A DNA stretch of 64,000 nt from Scleropages formosus (lineage: Eukaryota > Chordata > Actinopteri > Osteoglossiformes > Osteoglossidae). The position numbers and the translations under genes were made by a program. The stretch is from assembly GCF_900964775.1 (NCBI RefSeq), contig NC_041808.1, positions 3,492,595-3,556,594 of the forward strand, in the 5' to 3' direction. The notes beneath the pieces were generated by a model, which did no database searches, was not told the origin of the DNA, and saw only the letters and a program-made list of their open reading frames with translations. Positions 57,257 through 64,000 of the stretch are shown piece by piece. Within the stretch, counting starts at the first letter, position 1; the number at the start of each line of letters is the position of its first letter.

Positions 57257-59284
57257 TATCTGATATATACAGCATATATATGAGAGTATGGCATTATTAT
57301 ATATTTATGATAGACATTAAGCTTGATGACTATCTGGTATAATATACAGTATATCTAATACATTATTATATGTATATAAAACACTACAATGTCATCATAT
57401 AAAACATATCAGACATTATATAGACAGTTAATAAAGGCTGTTTTCTTCAAAGTGACGAACACCATAACACTGTATAGCTTGGTGTGTTGGTTTGGTGGGT
57501 TTGTTGGATTGTGGATTTCTTAGTTTGGTGGATCTGTTGACTCAGCTGGTTTGCTGGAGAAGGTCGCTATGCTTCCTGGTCTCGGGTCACGGAGACGGCT
57601 GGTGGCTACGCTGGATGTTCTCCGTGGCCTCATGTTGGACTGGGTCTTTGCGTACAGCCGTTGAGAAATACGCGTGGCGTATAACATCTTGCCCTGTCCA
57701 TCTTGAACGTATATCAGCCTACAGCTTATTGACAAAACCAATGAAACACACCTTCTCTCCGTCACTCACTCCCACACACACACACAATGGGTGATTTTAG
57801 AGACTCCAATCCACCTGAGCATGCCACCCGGAGGAAACCCACGCAGACACGAGGAGAACATGCAGACTCCACACAGACCGAGCGGAGCAGGGATCGAACC
57901 TACATCCTGTTGCACCACCCAATTGTACCCGCTGTGCCGCCCCAAATATATATATAACGGAGTACAAACCCCTGGACGATTTAACTTGTGTGTTCAAATG
58001 GAGGCCCGACGTCTATCGTAAAGAGCGTTAACCCTTCTTGGTACACGTATGAATGTTGATTATGATTCATCAACCACACCGATGTGCGGAATTCCCTGAT
58101 GGCGTAGGCGGTTCTACACTTGAGTATAAATGACCTCAGTTTACCCTGAACTTATGCTGTTTCTGAGTTCTAACCAAAAAAGCATGCGGTGAAAATAAAT
58201 ACCATACTGCATTACGTGCGTGTATATTCATTTAGCCGACAGTTTTCTCCGAAGCGACTTACGACGTTAAGCTACTTTACAATTATTTACCCGTTTATAG
58301 AGCTGGGTAGTTTTACCAGAGCAATTGAGGGTCAAGTACCTCGCTCAAGGGTACTACAGCTGGAGATCAAACCTGCAACCTTTGGATCCAAAGGCAGTAG
58401 CACACACACACAGTAGAAATGTATTAATTGCTAATATACAATGACTAACAATAGGTCTGCAATTTATTAATTCAGGTATGCTGGACACAGATTTTTTTTT
58501 TTAATGAACCTTTTCGTACTCATGCAGCACTTCCATGTAACTCGCAATTTGTTTCGTTTTCGCCACATTATCCCATTTACGCAGAACAGCGGACGCTCAC
58601 ATCCAAATTTTAAAACGGCGCAAACGAGAGAGTCGAGCTCATCTCCCGGGTAAATAAATAACTTGCACGGCGGCGTAACGGGAGACAAAGTCTCGCGCGT
58701 CCCTCGGACGCCGGATACGAAGGCGGTGGGTCATGCGACAGATAGCGGGTCACGTGACACACCGATACGGGTTCGAAGGCTGTTTTCACAGGAAAATGTG
58801 GCCTGACTGAACCTTGGGATGCAAATGGGACGCAAGCTGCGCAGCGGAGGACCTGATCATTTATGGCCGGCTGGCGGTGGGGAGAGGGGACAGGAGTGAC
58901 CGCTGGACAACGGACAGTTGGACGAGAGACACTCACTCGTGCGAGCTGAGGAACGAGCGGTCGCTCAGCCAGCCGAAGAGCGGGTCGTTCAGGCTGTTCC
59001 AGATCAGGAACACCGTCTGCTTGGCGGAGAGGGACAGAGAGACACCTTTATCGTACAAACGAGACGCGTCCCAGTGGAGCAGCTGATAGGACGGTGTGAG
59101 ACACCCTGTTCCTCACCTCTCCCACCCAGAAGGAGACCTTGTCGATCTTGTAGACGGACACGAAGGTGTCCACGTAGTACAGCAGGAACACGTTGTGGAG
59201 GATGGAGATGAAGAGGGACAGGGAGCCGTAGAGCACCGCCGTGGGGACGACGTCGGCCCAGCAGAGCCACCCTCTCACGCCCAT
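50851..59284 (-). CDS. mfsd13a: MFSD13A (TMEM180), complete coding sequence in eight exons
   Basis: Exons 59284-59117, 59016-58937, 56511-56062, 55479-55362, 54476-54380, 53135-52964, 51897-51704 and 51104-50851 sum to 1533 nt, 510 residues (human 517). MFSD13A is a multi-pass membrane protein distantly related to major-facilitator transporters; its substrate is not established. The match to human is strong throughout: [97 protein letters not shown], and [20 protein letters not shown] near the end. About 11-12 hydrophobic segments are visible. The ATG at 59284 (GCCATGG, strong context) is preferred over one 12 bases upstream because it gives the same distance to PTAV as human. All splice phases agree. 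Confidence 0.96.
51164..51258. repeat. GC/AC microsatellite in mfsd13a intron 7
   Basis: (CG)n grades into about 36 AC dinucleotides, then AGAGAGAG, only 60 bp from the exon 8 acceptor. Confidence 0.92.
51704..51897 (-). CDS. mfsd13a: mfsd13a coding exon 7
   Basis: 194 nt encoding [20 protein letters not shown], then [20 protein letters not shown] and [20 protein letters not shown], almost identical to human. Confidence 0.96.
52964..53135 (-). CDS. mfsd13a: mfsd13a coding exon 6
   Basis: 172 nt encoding [20 protein letters not shown] to LLCVFIA, matching human LSYVAPHLNNLYFLSLCRR. Acceptor TCCAACAG, donor CCAG|GTGAGG. Confidence 0.95.
53215..53274 (-). mobile_element. SINE family A 3' fragment in mfsd13a intron 5
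   Basis: Only the 3' end remains (GGCTCCGGTTCCCCGCGACC, CCGTATGGGACAAGCGG and a TG tail), directly beside an ATT run (53189-53211). Confidence 0.65.
53283..53478 (-). mobile_element. SINE, family B, in mfsd13a intron 5
   Basis: Minus-strand copy with AGTAAATGAATAAA tail end at 53283, TACCCTTGATCAAGGCACTT body and a B-box GGGTTCACACC. Confidence 0.65.
53524..53652 (+). mobile_element. SINE, family B, truncated head
   Basis: Begins near the B-box (GGTTGCAAGTTTGAATCC) and keeps the tail TTTTGAGAAAAGTGTCAGCC. Confidence 0.65.
53707..54075 (+). mobile_element. SINE, family C, in mfsd13a intron 5
   Basis: Full-length copy from GGCAGCACAGCGAGTAGCG to GCTTTGGAGAAAAGTGTCTG and AAATAAGTAAATG, closely similar to the copy at 46417-46775. 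Confidence 0.8.
54186..54373 (+). mobile_element. SINE, family B, abutting the mfsd13a exon 5 donor
   Basis: Head CTGGTAGCATGGCAGTTAGC, B-box TTGCAGGTTTGATCC and body CCCTTGAGCAAGGTGCTTAC are well kept. The tail stops at AAGTCGCTTTGGAGAAAATG exactly where the splice donor hexamer (54374-54379, minus strand GTAAGT) begins. Confidence 0.8.
54380..54476 (-). CDS. mfsd13a: mfsd13a coding exon 5
   Basis: 97 nt encoding [20 protein letters not shown] then [12 protein letters not shown]. Acceptor CCTTTAG, donor TTGG|GTAAGT. A SINE begins directly after the donor hexamer. Confidence 0.95.
55362..55479 (-). CDS. mfsd13a: mfsd13a coding exon 4
   Basis: 118 nt encoding [20 protein letters not shown] to SMNLVQ. 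Acceptor TGTCCCCAG, donor CCAG|GTGAGG. Confidence 0.95.
56062..56511 (-). CDS. mfsd13a: mfsd13a coding exon 3
   Basis: 450 nt encoding [40 protein letters not shown] and [20 protein letters not shown], with several membrane segments. High GC and CpG content leaves every frame open on both strands; only this one matches the family. Donor GAGA|GTACGT. Confidence 0.93.
56780..57360. repeat. TA/TG-rich repeats and a C23 run in mfsd13a intron 2
   Basis: ATATAT and GTGTGT runs flank the family A SINE. The sequence GTATGGCATTATTATAT occurs twice (near 56853 and 57285), each followed by a nearly identical AAGCTTGATG segment, so a local duplication of about 430 bp surrounds the SINE. A pure C run lies at 57154-57176. 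Confidence 0.75.
56955..57153 (-). mobile_element. SINE, family A, in mfsd13a intron 2
   Basis: Minus-strand copy from the head GCGCAGTGGGTTGG through B-box GGTTCGAGTCC to GGGACAAGCGGTTCGG and a TG tail. A run of 23 C (plus strand) is fused to its 5' end. Confidence 0.8.
57785..57945 (-). mobile_element. SINE, family C-related fragment
   Basis: The minus strand has GTTCGATCC-like B-box, GGAGTCTGCATGTTCTCC and GTCTGCGTGGGTTTCCTCC, then stops before the usual 3' body, so it is 3'-truncated or a related subfamily. Confidence 0.6.
58212..58403 (-). mobile_element. SINE, family B, in mfsd13a intron 2
   Basis: Minus-strand copy: CTACTGCCTTTGGATCCAAA, B-box GGTTGCAGGTTTGATC, GTACCCTTGAGCGAGGTACT and tail GTCGCTTCGGAGAAAACTGT. 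Confidence 0.78.
58937..59016 (-). CDS. mfsd13a: mfsd13a coding exon 2
   Basis: 80 nt encoding [20 protein letters not shown] then SFLSSH, the MFS-like loop 2-3 region ([10 protein letters not shown]). Acceptor CCAAGCAG, donor ACGA|GTGAGT. Confidence 0.93.
59117..59284 (-). CDS. mfsd13a: mfsd13a coding exon 1
   Basis: 56 codons from [20 protein letters not shown] to SFWVGE, with the first membrane segment. Donor GAG|GTGAGG, phase 0. An acceptor CTCTCTCCAG|GGTGGG at 59357/59356 suggests a non-coding exon upstream. Confidence 0.94.
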
Positions 59285-59356
59285 GGCTCCTCCCATTCAC
59301 ACACCATCCATCACGGGTTTCCACGGCGCGGGTCCCCCCCCCCCCACGGCCCCACC

Positions 59357-59450
59357 CTGGAGAGAGAGGGAGAGAGGACGAGGAGACGCAGAAGGCGTTA
59401 CCGCAAAATATCCTTTTCAGGGAAAGGGGGGAGGGGAGCACGTCGCAAGG

Positions 59451-59482
<32 letters not shown>

Positions 59483-60480
59483 CTGACACACAGCTGAAAT
59501 TCACAGTGAGATTCACACACACAAGGAGCAGGAGATACGAAAGTAAAACAGAGCAACAAAGAGCAGCACTCTGGTCACTGGTGCAGAACATGCCGAGTGT
59601 GTGTTTTCATTGTCCCGTCGAGGCAAATGCTCCTGAGCCAAACACACTCGCATCCACGTCAAACGCTGCCGGTCACCAGGGCCGACCGCACATCGCTATG
59701 ACAACGGAGCCGAGCCATTTAATCGCCTCCTATTTAGCTGCGGCTCAACCCAAGATTATGGCCCGCAGTCCTTCAGGAGGCGCCTCGCTAACACGCTCCT
59801 AAAGTTTGCTTCCCAGCCTCACGTGGACGAGCGAGTAAAGGAACAAACACGGGCAAGGAATCGGAGCCCAGCGCAGAGTAAACAGCCCGTTACCGGAGCT
59901 CTCAACAAACCCAACGGTCCAGGGCGCGGTCACGTCAAACACAGCCCTACAATCTCAGTCCTCTTCTCCACTCTGTGCAACAGCAGTTCCTCCAACCATC
60001 CCGTTTAAACTGTTCCCATGGCAACAGTGCACACATGTGCAATCACTCAACGGTTCTGCTCCAAAAGTGGAATTTTCTCAGACTCATCTGCACACCTGGC
60101 CACCACTGCTGCACATGGCCACGCTCACCTCCGCCGGGCGCTCCCCCCCTCTCATCTCACACGCTCCTGGACAAGAAGGTTTAAAAAAAAAAAAAAAAAA
60201 AAAAAAATAGTACCTGCTCTCTCCTTTCTCTGGCTGCCCATCTGATAGCAGCAGAGCAGTGAGGCACATCCAGCAAACCACAACACACTTTCACAGCCAC
60301 CTCAGCTCACCTGTGCCTCACTGATCCAACGTTGTGGAAACCAGCTACCTGCTGCGTGCGGTGCTGCGCACCCCCAACACACACGCACCTTCCATGCTGC
60401 TATTCCTCTCAGAAGGTTCCATGGACGCCTCCATTGCCCTCCTCCAGGTGGAGCTGAGGTTAAAGATCTGGACTTAGTAA
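59357..60480. other. mfsd13a upstream region, no gene seen
   Basis: Contains TG/GA runs (59451-59482) and an A25 run at 60183-60207. No exon was recognised; it is probably the first intron of mfsd13a if the promoter lies in the CpG island near 61.5 kb. Confidence 0.45.
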
Positions 60481-60486
60481 TAAAAT

Positions 60487-60680
60487 ATCCAGGTAGCGTA
60501 GCGGTTACCGGTGCTGCTTTCAGCTCCGAAGGCCACGGGTTCGAATCCCACCTACTACTCTAGTGCTCTTAAGTGAGGGAATCACCCAGATTCCACCAGT
60601 TAAAAATTACCCTGCTCTACAAACAGGTAAATCATTGAAAGAACTGAGTCACTTTGGAGAAAAGCAGGAGAGAAAGATTA
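60487..60680 (+). mobile_element. SINE, family B
   Basis: Head GTAGCGTAGCGGTTACCGGT, B-box CGGGTTCGAATCCC and tail TGAGTCACTTTGGAGAAAAG. The B-box is the best preserved of the family here. Confidence 0.75.
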
Positions 60681-60884
60681 AATCAAAGATGCCCGGATGC
60701 AGTATGAAATCTAACCATATCAGTGTTGTTCTGCACTTCACACACAGGTGTGACTGATCATGTGAGAGATGGGGAAGACCAGCTCCAGGCCCAGTATCAT
60801 GACAAAATGATCACCGGTGAACTGGAGCTAGTGGTGTAAAGCAGCGTCCCTGGGGTGGAAACGGTATAAAACACGGTATACACA

Positions 60885-61060
60885 CACACTTACTGAAGCC
60901 GCTCGTCCCAAGCAGCGCCCCTGTGAACCAGAGCCAAGCCCGGCAGGACAGGGCACGGCGCTGGGGGAAGCACCCAGGACGGGATGCCAGTCGTCAGACG
61001 GGATGCCAGTCGTCAGACGGGATGCCAGTCGTCAGGAGGCACCCCCCCCCACCCAACTCT
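60885..61060 (-). mobile_element. SINE, family A, with internal 19-bp triplication
   Basis: Diverged minus-strand copy (GAGCGGCTTCAGTAAGTG end at 60885). The segment GACGGGATGCCAGTCGTCA is present three times in tandem at about 60978-61035. Confidence 0.7.
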
Positions 61061-61399
61061 TACAGAGCCGCTGTGGTCAAACGGAGTAAAACAAGGTCCG
61101 TTCCCGTCCTACCACACGGTCCTCCAGGCTCCACGTGGTGCCGAACCCGGGCGCGTTTCTCCAACATGATGATGATGATCTGCGTTTTACTGAATAAACG
61201 GTAAGATCGCGGACGAAGGGCGAAGCTCAGACTCGCCTTTTCCGGACCGAACCGAACCATTATTTCCTACCTCTATTACAGTGTATATGATAATCTTGAT
61301 ACTACTTGTACCCGCTCGGGCGTCCGTATTATTAGAACACATGATCTGCAGACACGTCATTTACTGTAAATTTTCCAGCCACTTTCCGCCGCACGTTTC

Positions 61400-62150
61400 A
61401 CTTCCTGCTCGTTTTTCTCTTCGCGTCCGAACGCGTCTCACCTCCGAGCCCATGATGATTATTTCCATCATGTCCAGACCTGTTGGACCGTCCAAGTGTC
61501 CATCAGCGCGAGCCCGACTGCGCCTTTTATCGGCTCCCTTCGGGATCGCCCACAGTGACGGACGCGGCGCTGATACAATGTTTCCGCCGCCGCCGCCGCC
61601 GCCGCCGCCGCGCGCGAGCCCGGCACAGAAGCGTATGGACACATGTGCGGGGGACACGGAGGTGCGCTCAGAGTCGCGCTCCACGCGAACAGGGACACAT
61701 TTGGAGACATAAAACAGATACAGTTACGGACAGAGACACGTGATGATTACAGACGGAGATACATACAAGAAGCTGATCGGATCGATCAGTCGATCGATCG
61801 GGCCCCAATCTGTTGATCGCCCCCCCCCCTCGCTGGTCTCACTGAGCGTCTCCCCGAAACCCACCCCCCCCGGACGGCGGCTCCTCCAGCTTCCCAGCCC
61901 TCCTCGTCCACGGCAGATGGAGGAAACCGGGGACCCGATCACGTCACAGGACGCGCGAGGAGCACACGCCCACACGCACATACACACACAGACACGCATA
62001 AGACGCAGAACGACACCCCCCGGCGAGCGGGAGGAAACAGGGCTCTTCGTGCCAAGTGCGCCCCCTGCAGGGAGATCCGGGCACTACGAGCCGCGCGAGC
62101 CGCACGAGCCGCTCCTCGTGTCTCCGGGTGTGTTTATGGGATGCAAGTGT
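61400..62150 (-). promoter_or_regulatory. CpG island, probable mfsd13a promoter
   Basis: CpG-dense sequence with a (CCG)n run at 61584-61610 and GC boxes, 2.1-2.9 kb upstream of the mfsd13a start codon. In human, CUEDC2 diverges from the other side of MFSD13A; no cuedc2 exon was seen on the plus strand up to 64000. Confidence 0.4.
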
Positions 62151-62437
62151 GTGTCTCTTCCTTTTCCCAGCAGCGTTTATCCCACTTCTTCACCCTTACT
62201 TTTTGTTTAGGCACCAGAACATTCTAGAAAACATAAGATGCTGAAAGGTACCGGAATATATTCGGTGCTCGGTTGGAATCCGGTGTCGAAAATTCGCCCA
62301 ACTTTGCTCATGACATGTGACATGTCAACGTGTGAAATATTATTTTTCTAAAAACTGATAGTAGAAACTAACTCCGAAAGTATGTTTAATCCAACAAAAC
62401 TGAATGGAAAATGCAAAAAAAAATTGACACAAAAATT

Positions 62438-62608
62438 TTACTTTTATTTGACGCGTTTCTCCAAAGCAACTTACATTGTTAAAGTACAACATTATACAGC
62501 TGGGTAACTAATTGTACTGCAGTAACTTTAGGGTAGGTACCTTGCTCAAGGGTACCACAGCTGAAGGTGAGGCTCGAACCTGTGACCTTTGGGTCTAAAG
62601 GCAGCATA
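62438..62608 (-). mobile_element. SINE, family B
   Basis: Minus-strand copy: CTGCCTTTAGACCCAAAGGT, CAGGTTCGAGCCTC B-box, TACCCTTGAGCAAGGTACCT and tail GTTGCTTTGGAGAAACGCGT. It is joined head-on to the family C SINE that follows. Confidence 0.78.
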
Positions 62609-62611
62609 GTG

Positions 62612-62935
62612 ACACAGCAGGGTGGTGCGAGAGGACGTGGGTTTGATCCCCACTCAGTCTGTGTGGAGTTTGCATGTTCTCCCCGTGTCTGCGTGGGTTT
62701 CCTCTGGGTGCTCTGGTTTCCTCCCACAGTCCAAAGACATGCTGTTCAGGTTCCCCCGTAGCGTGTGAGTGACAGAGAGAGAGTGTGTGTTCCACTGATG
62801 TATGGATGAGTGATCCAGTGTAAGTAGTGTATCTAGCAGTGTAAGTTTCCACGGTGAATAAGGTGTGTGGGCTGATCATACTAAATAGAGTTCATTGGAA
62901 ATTACTTTGGAGAGAAGTGTGTGCTAAATAAATAA
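62612..62935 (+). mobile_element. SINE, family C
   Basis: Starts within the head (CAGCAGGGTGGTGCGAGAGG) and keeps the body GAGTTTGCATGTTCTCCCC to the tail ACTTTGGAGAGAAGTGTGTG and AAATAAATAAA. Confidence 0.78.
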
Positions 62936-63009
62936 AGCAAAGGCAACAGCTCTAGCTATATGCTACCAGCTGTCCTTTTCTATTACATTGTGTAATTAAT
63001 CAATAATAA

Positions 63010-63668
63010 ATCAATGGTGTTTTAAGACCCTGGTTACGGCCTACAAAAGCATCAATAGAACTGCACCCAGATACCTACAGGACTTGATCACCCGCTACGC
63101 CCCAGCCAGACTGCCAGTCTCTTCCACATTTGCCTGCCTGGTGGTCCCACGCACAAAAAGTAAAGCCCGGAGGTTCTCGGTTCTGGCTCCGTTGTGGTGG
63201 AACGACCTCCTCCTCTCACTCAGAACTGCTGAATCTCTGTCCACATTTAAAAAGGGTCTTAAAACTGACCTCTTCCAGACTCATTTCGCCCATCATCTCT
63301 TAAGTTCATGTAAGGTGTAAATGTTCATGCACCATAACTTTAAATTCATGCCTGGATAACCCTTTACACAGCTACTCCTGTAATGTAACGTAAATGTTTA
63401 TATGTATCTCAAAAAAAATTATTACTAGGAAGGTGATTTGGAATCGTGGATATTCTGATAAAGTTTTATGCAGGTACTCATGTGATGAACACTGGTTCAT
63501 ACAGTGGAAAGAAACAAACTAACTGTACTTAAGAATCACATGTCTGCATCTAAGTGTCTCTTTCCACTAATGTAATGAACACGTTGTATTTTCTATTAGA
63601 TGTACGTCGCTTTAGAGAAAAGCATCTGCTAAATGAATACATTTCAATGTAAATGTAAATGTAAAACT
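63010..63668 (+). mobile_element. L2-like LINE 3' fragment
   Basis: The plus strand encodes KTLVTAYKSINRTAPRYLQD-like residues (read from 63018), LPVSSTFACLVVPRTKSKAR, RFSVLAPLWWNDLLLSLRTA and FKKGLKTDLFQTHFAHHLLS, the C-terminal end of an L2 reverse transcriptase. The 3' end CGTCGCTTTAGAGAAAAGCA, CTGCTAAATGAATACAT and (TGTAAA)n matches the tails of SINE families B and C. It is 5'-truncated and the same family as 16060-16600. Confidence 0.85.
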
Positions 63669-64000
63669 AAGCCAAACACAAGGCTTATTGTATAATTCAC
63701 CTCTTACATGCTAAATCATGGTATGTTCTAGGGTGCGAAGCGATTCCGGGTTTTAAATGTTTCCTGAGCCGCATGTGATATTAAATGTTGAGTGTGAGCA
63801 TTTGGGGGAGTTGTGTTTCTTAATTTAAATGTTTTTATCAAATGCAGATTTTTGGAATTGGATCTAACAGGCGTTTTGGAGTGCTTAGTCGTGGATGTAA
63901 TGCGATGACGTTGAAAACTTGCAACATCCGGAAATGAGTTAACTTTGATGACGGCAGTGCAGGAAATGTGAGGAATTTCTTGGAACCCGTGGTGCAATTT
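63669..64000. other. no feature seen
   Basis: AT-rich sequence to the right edge without coding or repeat features that could be supported. Confidence 0.5.

Noticed and set aside
59285-59296. Alternative mfsd13a start four codons upstream
   Set aside because: The context is weaker and the downstream ATG gives the same N-terminal length as human.
60530-60555. Possible tRNA gene (GGTTCGAATCCC B-box)
   Set aside because: It is the B-box of a family B SINE; no cloverleaf or anticodon arm can be drawn.
61483-61743. Arg-rich frame through the CCG repeat
   Set aside because: GC-rich CpG-island sequence with a (CCG)n run; no family similarity.
3385-64000. CRISPR-like spaced repeats in the minisatellites
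   Set aside because: The units are contiguous and degenerate, with no unique spacers, and the genome is eukaryotic.

Overview
The window looks like nuclear DNA of a teleost fish. It has vertebrate genes with GT-AG introns, tRNA-derived SINEs with fish L2-type tails, 5'-truncated LINE fragments, many CA/GA microsatellites and long minisatellites. The SINE set would suit an early-branching lineage such as an osteoglossomorph, but that is a weak guess. Three protein genes are recognised, all on the minus strand: the first coding exon of sfxn2 (140-294), a complete six-exon trim8 (18342-27387, 562 aa) and a complete eight-coding-exon mfsd13a/tmem180 (50851-59284, 510 aa). From memory of the human map, the order matches the human 10q24 block MFSD13A-ACTR1A-SUFU-TRIM8-ARL3-SFXN2, but no exon of arl3, sufu or actr1a was found. 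That is what one would expect of one ohnolog copy thinned out after the teleost genome duplication.

The standout feature is a cluster of seven U5 spliceosomal snRNA genes (41521-47612, minus strand) between trim8 and mfsd13a. Six sit in tandem units of about 860 bp. The seventh lies 1.7 kb further on in different flanking DNA. Every copy keeps the invariant loop-1 sequence, the Sm site and the 3' stem-loop. Each has a PSE-like element at about -45 to -66 and a perfect octamer at about -206 to -235, so each has the layout of an active snRNA gene. Copies differ at stem I with paired, compensatory changes, and promoter sub-types alternate along the array. A 27-nt fragment of the U2 snRNA 5' end lies 3 kb to the left of the array.

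The rest is mainly repeats. 1-18 kb: sfxn2 promoter-side CpG island, a 1.2-kb pyrimidine-rich tract, a minisatellite carrying at least 15 CCAAT-box motifs, SINEs, a perfect 22-bp hairpin and an L2-like LINE. 18-28 kb: trim8. 28-41 kb: no gene, one 18-bp minisatellite and degenerate SINEs. 41-48 kb: the U5 array, a SINE and a LINE fragment. 50-59 kb: mfsd13a with many intronic SINEs, one abutting a splice donor. 59-64 kb: probable mfsd13a promoter CpG island, SINEs and another L2-like LINE whose tail matches the tails of the SINEs.

No retrovirus-like, Polinton-like or toxin fossils were recognised. The long open frames in simple repeats (for example at 1971-3350) are artefacts of stop-poor repeats. 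All work was by eye, so splice sites rest on consensus and on remembered human protein sequences, not on transcript data.
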